A stretch of DNA of 64,000 nt from Fidelibacterota bacterium (GTDB taxonomy: Bacteria; Fidelibacterota; UBA8477; JABMPR01). The stretch lies in assembly GCA_016845065.1 (NCBI GenBank), contig JAERTG010000130.1, positions 37,013-101,012 on the forward strand, in the 5' to 3' direction. The notes under the pieces were generated by a model. The model was not told where the DNA came from. It made no database searches and saw only the letters and a program-made list of their open reading frames with translations. This document shows, piece after piece, positions 44,474-54,557 of the stretch. How positions within the stretch are numbered: position 1 is the stretch's first letter; every line of letters starts with the position of its first letter. A program made the translations under genes and the position numbers.

Positions 44474-47400
44474 CTACTTTTTATTGTCTCTGTGCAATCG
44501 TCTCTCAGCCATAATCACATATAGAACTGGAACCATGAATGTGTTGGTGATGGCGAAGAGCATCCCACCAAATGTTGGAATGGCCATGGGTACCATGACA
44601 TCTGCACCTCTACCTGTCGATGTGAGGATCGGGATCAAAGCCAGTAGAGTGGTTGCTGTAGTGAGCATGGCTGGCCGGATTCGTCTCATTCCGGCCAGAA
44701 TGGCAGCTTCTTGAATTTCTTTTCGTGTTGCCGGTTTGAGCTCTTTGAATTTTTGGTCTAGATAGCTCGATATCAACACTCCATCATCTGTGGCAATACC
44801 GAAAAGTGCTAGAAAACCTACCCATACGGCTATACTCAAATTAATCTCATGAATTTGAAAGATTTCTCTAAAAGACAGGCTACCGATTGAGAAATTCATA
44901 AACCAGGGCTGACCGTATAACCAGATCAAAGTAAAACCTCCAGCCCAGGCAACAATTATTCCTGAGAAGACGATGGCAGTGGTTGAAGTACGTTTGAACT
45001 GCATGTATAGGATCACGAAGATGGACATGAGAGCCAAGGGCAGAACTATTCGCATCCGTTTGGTGGCTCGGACTTGATTCTCGTATGAACCCGTAAAATC
45101 AAAACTCACCCCATTAGGCACCTGCAACTCCCCTGTATCAATCTTACCCTCCAGGTACGCCCTGGCCTGCTCTACCACATCAACTTCAGCATAGCCATCC
45201 ATTTTATCAAAGAGAACATATGAAAGTAAAAAGGAATTCTCGCTTTTTATGACTTGTGGTCCGCGGGTGAATCGAACACTGGCCAATTGTCCTAGCGGGA
45301 TTTGTGCCCCTGAAGGTGTTGGCACCAGGATGGATTCAAAGCTCTCATCATTCTCCCTGAATTCACGCATGTATCTAACTCGGATGGGATAGCGTTCACG
45401 GCCCTCAACAGTGGTTCCAACTTGTCTTCCACCTATGGCTACAGCTATCACCTGCTGGACATCTTTAATAGATAATCCGTATCGGCCGATTGCACCGCGA
45501 TGGATATCAATTTCCAGATAGGGTTTACCTACGATACGATCCGCAAAAACAGCACTCGCTTTTACAGATGGGATTTCCTTGAGATAGGTTTCAAGCTGAA
45601 GCCCAAATGCTTCCATACTTTCTATATCAGAACCATGTACTCGAATTCCCATGGGTGCCCGCATACCACTTTGCAACATGACTATTCGAGCAGCAATAGG
45701 CTGCAGTTTGGGTGCTGAAGTAGTACCAGGTAATTGAGCGACCTTGACCAGTTCATCCCATATGTCCTGATTATCTCTTATATGGTTACGCCATTGTCTA
45801 AAGGGTTTACCATGTTTATCCGAAACTAACTGATCAACTGAGTCTCTGACAAATTCATCATCCTCATCAACCTTGAATTTGAGGATATTGCCAGATGTAT
45901 CCTGAATGTATTCTGATTTATAGGTAACTACGGATTCAACCATGGAGAGCGGGGCTGGATCGAGTGGTGTTTCAGCACGACCAATTTTACCAACCACATT
46001 CTCTACTTCAGGTACAGAATACAGCGCTCGATCCAGAGTAGACAGAACATCCAATGATTCCTCCATACCTGCATGGGGCATAGTTGTGGGCATATACAAA
46101 AAGGACCCTTCATCAAGATCAGGCATAAACTCTTGACCTAATCCAGGAAATACGTGAATCATTTTCTGATAGGGTCGACTTTGTTTGATCACCTCTGGTG
46201 ACCAGCCAAAAATCGTGTTAAAACCTAGCCAGGCATTCAATCCAAACATCAGAAGAAGTGAAGGTATCAATAGGGCTATTCCCCTATTCTCCAGCATCCA
46301 CGAGAGGAGCTTTGGATAACCAGATGTAAAAATGTTGATTAGCCCCAGAACGAGACCAACCAAACTCACAACGAGTATAAAGTTTGCTCCCATGCTGAAT
46401 TCATAACCGAGAGGTACCCAGGTGAGTGAGAGCAGTATAATCACATCGAGAACGAGTAGGTAATTCAAGGTTTTTGAATGATAAAGCCAGGGGTAGTCTT
46501 TGAGAACGGGCTTTAGTAATTGAAGCAAGGCAATACTAGCAAGAATGATTCCGAGGATAAGATTGAATAAAACTGCAATTCCAATTGAGATGAGGAGCAG
46601 GATGAGCAATGATAATTTCCTGATCCACTGGTTAAAAGACCTCTTGGAAAAAACAAAACTGGCGATGACAGGTAAGATCAAAAGGGCCAGTACAACAGAT
46701 GAAATAAGGGCAAAGGTCTTGGTGTAAGCCAGGGGCTTGAACAATTTGCCCTCTGCGCCTTCCATGGTGAACACAGGAAGGAAACTGATGACCGTGGTTG
46801 AAACTGCTGTAAGAATTGCAGGACCGACTTCCTGTGCCCCTTTAAGAATCCCATTTATGACACCTTGAGTTGTCGAAGCATTTTCAATTTTCTTGAGAAT
46901 ATTCTCTGTCATAATGATGCCCATATCCACAATGGTCCCTATTGCAATGGCAATTCCTGACAGAGCAACAATGTTTGCATCAACATGAAATAGTTTCATA
47001 CCCACAAAAGTGATCAGAACAGCAGCCGGCATCATCATGCTGATGAGGATGGAAGCCCTTAGATGCATGAGTAAAATGAGTATCACAATCAGCGTGATAA
47101 TAATTTCTTCGCGCAATGCATGGTTCAAGGTCCCCAGCGTTTCATAAATAAGACCCGATCTATCGTAGAAGGGAACAATCTCGAGCTGAGAAACTGTACC
47201 GTCGGCCAGCGTTTTCGATGGAAGCCCTGGTGAAATTTCTTTGATCTTCGCCCTCACGGCGTTGATAGTTGCCAAAGGGTTTTCACCATATCGGGTCACC
47301 ACCACACCACCGACAACCTCTGAACCTTGTTTATCTAAGGCACCACGTCTTAAGGCTGGACCAAAACTAACATTCGCCACGTCCCCAATAGTTATGGAAG

Positions 47401-48229
47401 CATTATCAACGACCTTCAGAACCGTAACTTCTAAATCATCCAGTTCTTTAATAAACCCCAGACCACGGATCATATACTCAACTCGATTTACCTCCACGGT
47501 ACGAGCGCCAATCTCATTGTTTGCATCTCTTACAGCTTGAAAAACCTGCATCAATGAAATTCCATAATGACGCAAAGCCTGGGGGTTGACATCAATCTGA
47601 TATTCTTTGACATACCCACCAACTGAGGCAACTTCCGCTACTCCACTGGAGGAAGAGAGTCCATATTTCACATAATAATCCTGAATAGTACGCAATTCAT
47701 GAAGATCCCAACCACCAGTGGGCTGTCCCTCATCATCGCGACCCTCTAGGGTGTACCAGAAAACCTGACCCAATGCTGTAGCGTCTGGTCCCAGGCTTGG
47801 TTTGACATCATCTGGAAGGGTTCCTTGAGGCAATGCGTTCAGTTTCTCCAAAATGCGAGATCTTGACCAGTAAAAATCAACATCCTCATTGAAAATCACA
47901 TAGATGGTAGAAAACCCAAACATGGAGAATGAGCGCACCGTTTTAACCTCAGGAGTGCCTAGTAAAGCAACCGTCAAAGGGTAGGTTATTTGATCCTCAA
48001 TATCCTGAGGTGATCGACCAGCCCACTCAGAGAATACAATTTGCTGGTTTTCACCTATGTCGGGGATGGCATCCACTGGTACTGGTGATCTTTCTATCCC
48101 AGGAAAATCCCAGTCGAAGGGAGCAGACAAGAGTCCCCAAATCATGATTGTGATAAACAGGATCAGGGTGATTAGTCGGTTTTCAAGGGGTAATCCGATG
48201 AATCGGTCAAGTAGATTATTTTTAGCCAT
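44474..48229 (-). CDS. cusA: CusA/CzcA-type heavy-metal RND efflux pump, enlarged form
   Basis: The 1251-aa protein is an HME-RND permease that drives Cu(I)/Ag(I) from periplasm to outside using protons. The TM4 relay Asp lies in AIAIGTIVDMGIIMTEN. Methionine-rich sites PTTMPHAGMEES and QSGMRAPMGIRV match the CusA metal path. It is about 200 residues longer than E. coli CusA: an inserted block of extra helices at about 528-690 (KLSLLILLLISIGIAVLF, LNYLLVLDVIILLSL, IALLIPSLLLMFG) falls between the two halves, as in several FCB homologues. Its ATG overlaps the cusB stop by eight bases (ATGGCTAA). Confidence 0.9.
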   Translation of the reverse strand: MAKNNLLDRFIGLPLENRLITLILFITIMIWGLLSAPFDWDFPGIERSPVPVDAIPDIGENQQIVFSEWAGRSPQDIEDQITYPLTVALLGTPEVKTVRSFSMFGFSTIYVIFNEDVDFYWSRSRILEKLNALPQGTLPDDVKPSLGPDATALGQVFWYTLEGRDDEGQPTGGWDLHELRTIQDYYVKYGLSSSSGVAEVASVGGYVKEYQIDVNPQALRHYGISLMQVFQAVRDANNEIGARTVEVNRVEYMIRGLGFIKELDDLEVTVLKVVDNASITIGDVANVSFGPALRRGALDKQGSEVVGGVVVTRYGENPLATINAVRAKIKEISPGLPSKTLADGTVSQLEIVPFYDRSGLIYETLGTLNHALREEIIITLIVILILLMHLRASILISMMMPAAVLITFVGMKLFHVDANIVALSGIAIAIGTIVDMGIIMTENILKKIENASTTQGVINGILKGAQEVGPAILTAVSTTVISFLPVFTMEGAEGKLFKPLAYTKTFALISSVVLALLILPVIASFVFSKRSFNQWIRKLSLLILLLISIGIAVLFNLILGIILASIALLQLLKPVLKDYPWLYHSKTLNYLLVLDVIILLSLTWVPLGYEFSMGANFILVVSLVGLVLGLINIFTSGYPKLLSWMLENRGIALLIPSLLLMFGLNAWLGFNTIFGWSPEVIKQSRPYQKMIHVFPGLGQEFMPDLDEGSFLYMPTTMPHAGMEESLDVLSTLDRALYSVPEVENVVGKIGRAETPLDPAPLSMVESVVTYKSEYIQDTSGNILKFKVDEDDEFVRDSVDQLVSDKHGKPFRQWRNHIRDNQDIWDELVKVAQLPGTTSAPKLQPIAARIVMLQSGMRAPMGIRVHGSDIESMEAFGLQLETYLKEIPSVKASAVFADRIVGKPYLEIDIHRGAIGRYGLSIKDVQQVIAVAIGGRQVGTTVEGRERYPIRVRYMREFRENDESFESILVPTPSGAQIPLGQLASVRFTRGPQVIKSENSFLLSYVLFDKMDGYAEVDVVEQARAYLEGKIDTGELQVPNGVSFDFTGSYENQVRATKRMRIVLPLALMSIFVILYMQFKRTSTTAIVFSGIIVAWAGGFTLIWLYGQPWFMNFSIGSLSFREIFQIHEINLSIAVWVGFLALFGIATDDGVLISSYLDQKFKELKPATRKEIQEAAILAGMRRIRPAMLTTATTLLALIPILTSTGRGADVMVPMAIPTFGGMLFAITNTFMVPVLYVIMAERRLHRDNKK

Positions 48230-49703
48230 GTTTGTGACCTACAGGTGCAGTGGAGTTTGTTCCTTCGCCACTCATCATGCTCTTTTTCCCTGCTATTTGC
48301 ATGGCGCTATCAATTTTAAAATTACCATGAGAAACGACATGTTCATCAACTGCAAGACCGTCCAATACGATGTAGTCAGAACCGACGCGAGGTCCCAATT
48401 CGATCTCTCTCAATGAGAACTGACTGGATTCACTTCCATCAATTTGGACGTAAACCAACGCTCGCCGACCAGTCTTGAGCACAGAACTGGCAGGGATGAG
48501 CAATGCATGTGTTGCTTCGGTCTGTGCACCACCTATTTCTGGCAGGGGTATCAGATCCATACCACAAATGGAACAATCTCCAGGCTGATGTTCTACCACT
48601 TCTGGATGCATTGGGCAAGCCCATTTTCCACTGAGATCTGGTGTGACAACCTGGCCACTACCATTCAACATGACCGATACTGTGGCTTCAGCTAGCATCC
48701 CAGGCTTTAACAGACCATTTGTATTATCCAGGACCGCCCGTACAGTTATGCTTCGTTTCGCAGTATTCACCAGGGGGTCAATGTATGAGATATGAGCACT
48801 AAATGTTTGACCAGGCAATCCTGCAACTGAGAAGGACAATTCCTGACCATAGGTCAGCCAGGGTAAATCTTTCTCGTAGGCTTCAAGGATCAACCAAACC
48901 TTGGACAGATCAGCTATTGAATAAATCTGCTCGCCAGTTTTGACATATTTACCCTCAACAGCATTTTTGTGGATAACGACCCCAGTAATTGGGCTGTTAA
49001 TTTGGAGAACTGATTGAGCTTTGCCAGTTGTCGTGATGCCGTTAATCTGATCCGTACTTAATCCCAGAAGTTTGGTCTTTTCAACCACGGCATCGTAAGT
49101 AGCCTGTGAGTTTTGTCGAGCTACCGTACTTTGATCGTCAGCATTCATTCTACTGTATGCCTGGAGCAGCTCACTTTGGGTTGAATAGAGCTCAGGACTA
49201 TATATTTCAAGCAAATGATCACCCCTGTTCACTCGAATTCCCGTGTAATCCACATACAGGTGCTCTAGTCTTCCAGGAAACCAGGCAGCAATATTCTTAA
49301 TTCTGGTTTCATCGTAATCTATCTTGCCTGAGAGGTGAAATTCACTTTTGGCCATACCCATTCGAACCGGTGTGCTTGAAATCTGAGCTAATTTCACAGC
49401 AGCTGGAGACAATTCTATCTGACCAGAAGAATTAGTCCCAGTTTCAGTGACCAGAGGTATTAAATCCATAAAACAGATTGGGCACTGCCCAGGTTCATAC
49501 AATTTCACCTGAGGATCCATGGAACAGGTCCAGATGGTCCCCTCAGTGTGGTTTCCATGAATTGGACTACTCCTGGAGTTTCCATTCGAAAAGAGAAAAC
49601 CACCTATAATGATTCCTAGCATAAGTGTTAAAGATGTCTTCACCCAAGTGGAAGAAAGGGTCTGCTTAAATGTTTTCTGATATTTTGATAGTATTTCATT
49701 CAT
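48222..49703 (-). CDS. cusB: CusB-type periplasmic adaptor with two heavy-metal-binding domains
   Basis: The 493-aa membrane-fusion protein has one N-terminal helix (VKTSLTLMLGIIIGGFLF) and a His-rich linker. The first HMBD lies at about 58-84 (WTCSMDPQVKLYEPGQCPICFMDL), and the adaptor core includes a barrel-sandwich hybrid domain (GRLEHLYVDYTGIRVNRGDHLLEIYSPELY). A second HMBD at about 362-388 (WACPMHPEVVEHQPGDCSICGMDL) precedes the membrane-proximal domain. The double HMBD is more than E. coli CusB carries and suggests metal capture from the periplasm and transfer to CusA. It is coupled to cusA and follows cusC by one base. Confidence 0.9.
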   Translation of the reverse strand: MNEILSKYQKTFKQTLSSTWVKTSLTLMLGIIIGGFLFSNGNSRSSPIHGNHTEGTIWTCSMDPQVKLYEPGQCPICFMDLIPLVTETGTNSSGQIELSPAAVKLAQISSTPVRMGMAKSEFHLSGKIDYDETRIKNIAAWFPGRLEHLYVDYTGIRVNRGDHLLEIYSPELYSTQSELLQAYSRMNADDQSTVARQNSQATYDAVVEKTKLLGLSTDQINGITTTGKAQSVLQINSPITGVVIHKNAVEGKYVKTGEQIYSIADLSKVWLILEAYEKDLPWLTYGQELSFSVAGLPGQTFSAHISYIDPLVNTAKRSITVRAVLDNTNGLLKPGMLAEATVSVMLNGSGQVVTPDLSGKWACPMHPEVVEHQPGDCSICGMDLIPLPEIGGAQTEATHALLIPASSVLKTGRRALVYVQIDGSESSQFSLREIELGPRVGSDYIVLDGLAVDEHVVSHGNFKIDSAMQIAGKKSMMSGEGTNSTAPVGHKHG

Positions 49704-49704
49704 T

Positions 49705-51048
49705 TTATTTGCCTCTCAAATAGCGGAGATCAGCTAAATGTAATTGCGCAGAATATTTTGCTCTCGTCAACTCTAGCTCCAAATCCAATACTTGTAGCCG
49801 AGCCATGGTATATGAGTATACATCCGAACTCTGACCTATGTATTCCTGCTGCATAACTTTTTCAATTTCGCGGGCTTTGGGTATAAGCTGATCCTCATAT
49901 AGTTTGATAAACCGCACATCCTCATCAAATCTGGACTGGGATATCTCATAATCCTGAGCAAGCCTGGAGCTTTCGACCAACAGGAGTGCTTCGGCCTTTT
50001 TTGCCAGCCACTCCGATGATTTTACTTCAGCTTTGTTTGACTTCCAGTTCCACAACGGCATGGCAATACCTACGCTCACCATAAGGGGATCCTTTCCGCT
50101 CCCACCCACTTCTACTCCATTTGCAGTTCTTTTGTCAGTGAGTATATAGTCAATTCCAAGGTTTACATCTGGAACAAAGGCAGCCCTGGCACTGGCCATC
50201 CTGGACTGAGATTCATCAATCATTGCTTCCAAACCTTGAAGTCGAGGGTGTTCACTGGAGACCCCCCCCACATATCCTTCGGACAAATATTGGACTGTAT
50301 TGTTTGGTAGAAAATCTGCCGGTAAAGGAGCTTCGATTTCAAGGATTGATCCTAATTTTGCGTTGAGACGGTCAAACTCACTTTCCATATCACGAAGATC
50401 ATTTTCAAGCTGAAGGGTTTCGATTTGAACGTCTACCAGCTTTTTATGAGAGATGGAGGCACTTTGGTATTGGATGTTGAGAATTTCCTCTAGATCCCTT
50501 GAAAGGGCTATTTTGGCTTCAACAAGAGAAGTTTTAGAATGAAGATAGCCAGTTTCAATCCACAAACTAGTTAGCTCGCGAATGAGGGATAGCCTGGATT
50601 CCTCTAAAGCTTTCATCCTCTGAACGGACTGATACTTGGTTGTAGCGCGGGATGCACTAATTTTGGAGAACCATGGAATGGTTTGCCCCAGGGTAATCTT
50701 CGCAGATTGTGGTCCCTGTGCGGTCTCAACGGGTTCAATGAAATAACCCATACCCAGGATTGGATCCGGCAGACGAGATATGGCTAACTCTGCTTCCGTA
50801 CTACCTTTCCAGGCAGCATAATGTCCGCGAATCGCAGAATTCCGTAATAAGGATAGATGGATGAGCTGATCCAGAGAGACCACACGATCTGGCACATCTG
50901 GTAGATTAAGATCGAGCTGGTCTATCCAGCCAGTACCCCCGTGAATATCATTTTTCTCCGAACTGAACAAGGCTGAGCACAGCAATAACTGAAGGGTAAT
51001 TACAAAGAACCAGTTTTTGCCAAATGACTCTATTATTTTTTTACACAT
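49705..51048 (-). CDS. cusC: CusC/TolC-type outer-membrane efflux protein
   Basis: The 447-aa protein has an N-terminal signal segment and the two-repeat helical structure of TolC proteins, with LRNSAIRGHYAAWKGSTEAELAISRLPDP and VSVGIAMPLWNWKSNKAEVKSSE blocks. LYSYTMARLQVLDLELELTRAKY near the end is typical. It is the exit duct of the metal pump. A palindrome and promoter-like boxes lie in the 84-base gap upstream of its ATG, so it is probably the first gene of the cus transcript apart from the cys-rich gene. Confidence 0.85.
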   Translation of the reverse strand: MCKKIIESFGKNWFFVITLQLLLCSALFSSEKNDIHGGTGWIDQLDLNLPDVPDRVVSLDQLIHLSLLRNSAIRGHYAAWKGSTEAELAISRLPDPILGMGYFIEPVETAQGPQSAKITLGQTIPWFSKISASRATTKYQSVQRMKALEESRLSLIRELTSLWIETGYLHSKTSLVEAKIALSRDLEEILNIQYQSASISHKKLVDVQIETLQLENDLRDMESEFDRLNAKLGSILEIEAPLPADFLPNNTVQYLSEGYVGGVSSEHPRLQGLEAMIDESQSRMASARAAFVPDVNLGIDYILTDKRTANGVEVGGSGKDPLMVSVGIAMPLWNWKSNKAEVKSSEWLAKKAEALLLVESSRLAQDYEISQSRFDEDVRFIKLYEDQLIPKAREIEKVMQQEYIGQSSDVYSYTMARLQVLDLELELTRAKYSAQLHLADLRYLRGK

Positions 51049-51080
51049 GACAACATCTCCAAAACAGGATATTTCAAATC

Positions 51081-51113
51081 ATAATACACACAGGTGTTTC
51101 ACCTGGCGTTGAA
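51081..51113 (-). promoter_or_regulatory. candidate MerR-type promoter/operator of the cus operon
   Basis: A perfect inverted repeat CAGGTG-AAA-CACCTG (51105-51091 on the minus strand) sits between TTCAAC (51113-51108) and TATTAT (51086-51081), 21 bases apart. Over-long spacers with a central palindrome are the hallmark of MerR-family metal-responsive promoters; the half-site itself is not the usual CueR one. It faces cusC. Confidence 0.4.
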
Positions 51114-51132
51114 TCCTAGCTTTTAGAGAAGT

Positions 51133-51495
51133 CTAAATGAGTAACGGTGTGTGGTCAGGTGGGGGTGCTTCCTGAAAATGATCCACATTTATAGTACTTA
51201 TCAGTGATCGTTCAGGTAAAACCTCCATTTGAAGCGGTCCAGCAAACGCAATATCCAGAGAAGTATTGGATTCTACTTTAATGAGGGGAGCTGAAATCAA
51301 AGGTACAAAGAGCGTCATATTACATGACGACATTGCCATATCACATCCGGTTTCAACTTCATTATCACAACAACTAACTGGTTCCGCACAACATGCAGCC
51401 TGACAATTGTCATGGGTTGGAATAAAAGGAAATGCCTGCATTATCCCAACAAGGATTAGAGTAAAAATAGCAGTATGTTTCCAGGTCTTCTTCAC
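51133..51495 (-). CDS. cysteine- and methionine-rich secreted protein of the metal-efflux locus
   Basis: The 120-aa protein starts at GTG and has a signal peptide (IFTLILVGIMQAFPF). It then has eight Cys within about 30 residues (CQAACC, SCC, GC, SSC) interspersed with Asp, Glu and Met, as in metal-sequestering peptides. The C-terminal half is a smooth beta/coil segment ending in Pro-rich DHTPLLI. No family is recognised. It lies 84 bases before cusC in the same direction, with the palindrome between them, so it is probably co-regulated with the metal pump and may bind Cu(I) or Ag(I) in the periplasm. The function is inference. Confidence 0.6.
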   Translation of the reverse strand: MKKTWKHTAIFTLILVGIMQAFPFIPTHDNCQAACCAEPVSCCDNEVETGCDMAMSSCNMTLFVPLISAPLIKVESNTSLDIAFAGPLQMEVLPERSLISTINVDHFQEAPPPDHTPLLI

Positions 51496-51568
51496 AGGTA
51501 GTTAATATGACTTAAGTTAGAATAGTTCCAAATTAATTATTATTGGCAAATATTGGGCAAATCAGATC

Positions 51569-54550
51569 TCAGTTAAGTAACCAATCATAGACATTCGATC
51601 CGGTTTCACTGCTGCCACCACCCCACCATTCACCGCCAATGGCCTGGATAGGACGAAAATCACCAATACCTGCGCCTCCGTGATCATCCTGACAGCCAAC
51701 AGCAATTTGAAACCGCGCATCCTCCAGAGATTCCAAAAACAGATCATGAGGTAATGTGAACCTGATACGTTCCGTCTCTGCGTTACCAATTGCTCCCGCT
51801 TTAGTTCGGGGCATATACTCGGCTTGAGGCTCATGATTCTCATTAACAAGCAAGACACCACCACTGATATACATGACTTGATCAGCTTTAAATCCTGATT
51901 GAAATGATGATTGAGCATTTTTGCCCAGGTCTTTCGTACCTGTTTCTGAGTTGTAGCTAATCCCTATGGCACAATATGTCAATTGATATCCATACTCTGG
52001 ATGCCATCCTGGGTCCACCAGGTTGGAAAAATTGAATTCGAATTCGTAATAGCCACGCCCCTGCTTTACTTCAAACTCGAGGATGTCAGCCAGACCTGTT
52101 TCAAACTGAGGGTTTGTTGGGTAGCTAAAACTTGAATTCAAGCCGTGATCGTCACCTGCTGCATCTGCTATTTTGAGGATTGTCCGCGCTTCTCCATTAA
52201 AACTGCTAAGTTCTTTCTCGCTGAGGAGTCGATGATCTGGTCCTTTCAGTACCGGCACTTCTTTCGTGGCATCAATTTCACAAAAGGCCAAACTGTTTGG
52301 CATAATTGTCACCGCCTCATGGGTCACCAGATAGTCTTCGATTTCACCAGAGACTGTCCATTGCCCCATGTCTTTCTCATATCGGATGTGGAGGTCTGTT
52401 TGGTCCCAACTCAGATCAAGATGAGAGACATCCACGCCATTAAACAATTCAAACGATAAGTCCAGTGCTTGCTGCGATGCTCGTTTGATGTTTATGTCAA
52501 ATTGCGTCCTGGTATCCAAGTACTCAATCTCCCACTGATCCTCGCCCATGGTGTGTAGAAAAGTCACTTCCTTTAGGTTTTTGAGGAGTCGAGGTGCAAT
52601 GGTCACATGATCTTCAGATAGTTCAGGCTGAATACCCAGTATATCCTGGTAAAAGCTGCGTAGATACTCTGCCAGACTCCAGGCTTGACTGAAGGTGCCT
52701 GAAAGACGGAGTTCACCTTCCCTTGGCCAGGCGTCTGTGAGCTCTGCGATGCTACCAATTGCTCCCAGCTTTATTATTTGATGTGTTAGATTGTTATAAA
52801 TTGACTCAGCATAGTGATATTGATGAAAGTGAATCGCCGGTGTGATAGTAGCAGCCGAATTCCAGGTCCATATAATGCCATTGTGATAGGCAGCATCCTG
52901 TACATATAAACCAGGTAGATGGTGGTAAGGATGAAAATTCGGATCATCCTGAGCCAGCGATAATACCCCATTCTCAGTGAGCAGCTGCGGTGCCAGGTTT
53001 TTGAAAGTGGACCAATCGCAAGTTTCCTGAAACAAAGGAGGTACGAGGAATACATTTGGACGTATTTGAGCATCTTGAGAATCGTCAGAGTTAAGGTGAT
53101 CCACCAGATAGGTCCCATCAGCAGACCTGAATTTCTCAAGCGAAGCATTACAATTGGCGTGGGTCTGGTGAACCAGCTCCACCAATTCAAGATCACCGTA
53201 TTTCTGTGCAAGCCGTCTGGTAATCTCTAGTTGGTCTCGCCAGATAAATTGAATATCAATGGCTCGATCTCCTCTGGGACTCCAGGGACCGTCAGGACCT
53301 TTCGCATCCATCCAGGTATCGGCATCTGCATGGCGTAAGAGACCATCGTCATCTACCCAATTCATCAAAGAACCTTGCGTAGCTCGACGAATAGCTGGCC
53401 ACATCTGGTCCAGAAAATTCAGGTCATTACTGTAGCGATAATAGTCCCATACTGAGCGAACAAACCACGGCGTTCCATCTGTTGTGTTGTAAATAATATT
53501 GTCTGGCTGCGCTCGGTTGGGGACCCGTCCATAATTCGGGTCAATTTCATCTTTATTCTGGAGATCAGCAAATGACAATAAAATTTGTCTGGCATCTTCA
53601 TATTGGCCACTTACCAGCACAGCTCCAGAGAATGAAATAAATGCATCCCGTCCCCAATAGTCATCAAACCAGGGTAGCCCGGCATAAATTCCCTTTCCCA
53701 CTTGTTTCATCACGAGACCATCCAATGAATGATGAGCCCAGAAAATTGCTTTATCAAGCTCGGGGAGATTACTGGTTACCACCGTTGACTCCGCCCGCTT
53801 GTTAATTCTGTGTTGCCTCATGCTTCTGGCATTTTCAATCCAACCTGGCTCTATTTGAAACTCTTCCTCCGCCTTGCTTAGCGAGATGGCGATGACCAGA
53901 CGATGAGAAGCTGTATATTCAGCCCGTGGCGTCAAGAATGCTGTATATAGCTGTACATCAGGGACTTGCGCAGGTAACCAGTCCATAGATTGAGAAAACC
54001 ATATTTTTAAATGGGGAAAACTGGAGGGGATTCCCAGCATACGATTCAGAATCACATTTATTTCCTGGCCGGACGTATTGATCACAAAATCGTCAGGTTG
54101 ATTCCCTCCTAGAATAGCAGGTTGGACAATCCATTCGGTTGCCTGGTCTGCTTCCAGCTCGACTAGAAGCATTCTGCGCTCATCCATCAGGGTCCAGGTT
54201 TCACGAATATCCAACTCAGGGTAGAATCTTTTCAAAGAAACAGGTGATACTGTGATTTCAGCTTCATCCCTCGGTAGCATCTCACCGTTTGCAGAGATGA
54301 ATAGATCTTCAAAGTAGCCTCGTTTTAACGCAGTAAGCCCATGCCAGGGGGAACTGTTGTAGCCACCAGCCCGCGTAACCCAATGTGCATCCTGCTTATC
54401 AGTGTAGGCGATTTCTCTATGGCTGCCGGGCTGAAAATTGAAATCGTATGAAGCACTGTCTGGTGACCCATCTAAGGTGCAGGACGCTAGCATCCCTACC
54501 ATGAGAGATACCTGGATAGATCGACTGATCTTGGTGGATGTGATAATCAC
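51569..54550 (-). CDS. secreted GH133-like alpha-1,6-glucosidase (debranching) lipoprotein with glucodextranase-C domain
   Basis: The 993-aa protein starts at GTG and has a lipobox GMLASC. After an N-terminal beta domain, the (alpha/alpha)6 barrel has the GDE_C blocks: GLPWFDDYWGRDAFISFSG near 295, TDGTPWFVRSVWDYY, DTWMDAKGPDGPWSPRG, IIWTWNSAATITPAI and AELTDAWPREGELRLSGTFSQAWSLAEYLR near 600. These define amylo-alpha-1,6-glucosidase relatives, which cut branch points of glycogen or starch. From about 775, a domain with GDDHGLNSSFSYP and WHPEYGYQLTYCAIGI matches the glucodextranase C-terminal sugar-binding module. It is the last gene of the glucan operon. Confidence 0.78.
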   Translation of the reverse strand: MIITSTKISRSIQVSLMVGMLASCTLDGSPDSASYDFNFQPGSHREIAYTDKQDAHWVTRAGGYNSSPWHGLTALKRGYFEDLFISANGEMLPRDEAEITVSPVSLKRFYPELDIRETWTLMDERRMLLVELEADQATEWIVQPAILGGNQPDDFVINTSGQEINVILNRMLGIPSSFPHLKIWFSQSMDWLPAQVPDVQLYTAFLTPRAEYTASHRLVIAISLSKAEEEFQIEPGWIENARSMRQHRINKRAESTVVTSNLPELDKAIFWAHHSLDGLVMKQVGKGIYAGLPWFDDYWGRDAFISFSGAVLVSGQYEDARQILLSFADLQNKDEIDPNYGRVPNRAQPDNIIYNTTDGTPWFVRSVWDYYRYSNDLNFLDQMWPAIRRATQGSLMNWVDDDGLLRHADADTWMDAKGPDGPWSPRGDRAIDIQFIWRDQLEITRRLAQKYGDLELVELVHQTHANCNASLEKFRSADGTYLVDHLNSDDSQDAQIRPNVFLVPPLFQETCDWSTFKNLAPQLLTENGVLSLAQDDPNFHPYHHLPGLYVQDAAYHNGIIWTWNSAATITPAIHFHQYHYAESIYNNLTHQIIKLGAIGSIAELTDAWPREGELRLSGTFSQAWSLAEYLRSFYQDILGIQPELSEDHVTIAPRLLKNLKEVTFLHTMGEDQWEIEYLDTRTQFDINIKRASQQALDLSFELFNGVDVSHLDLSWDQTDLHIRYEKDMGQWTVSGEIEDYLVTHEAVTIMPNSLAFCEIDATKEVPVLKGPDHRLLSEKELSSFNGEARTILKIADAAGDDHGLNSSFSYPTNPQFETGLADILEFEVKQGRGYYEFEFNFSNLVDPGWHPEYGYQLTYCAIGISYNSETGTKDLGKNAQSSFQSGFKADQVMYISGGVLLVNENHEPQAEYMPRTKAGAIGNAETERIRFTLPHDLFLESLEDARFQIAVGCQDDHGGAGIGDFRPIQAIGGEWWGGGSSETGSNVYDWLLN

Positions 54551-54557
54551 TTCAAAA

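Noticed and set aside
52786..53211. 141-codon frame inside the debranching enzyme gene
   Set aside because: It lies in another frame of the same strand as the GH133-like gene, whose catalytic blocks continue through this region.
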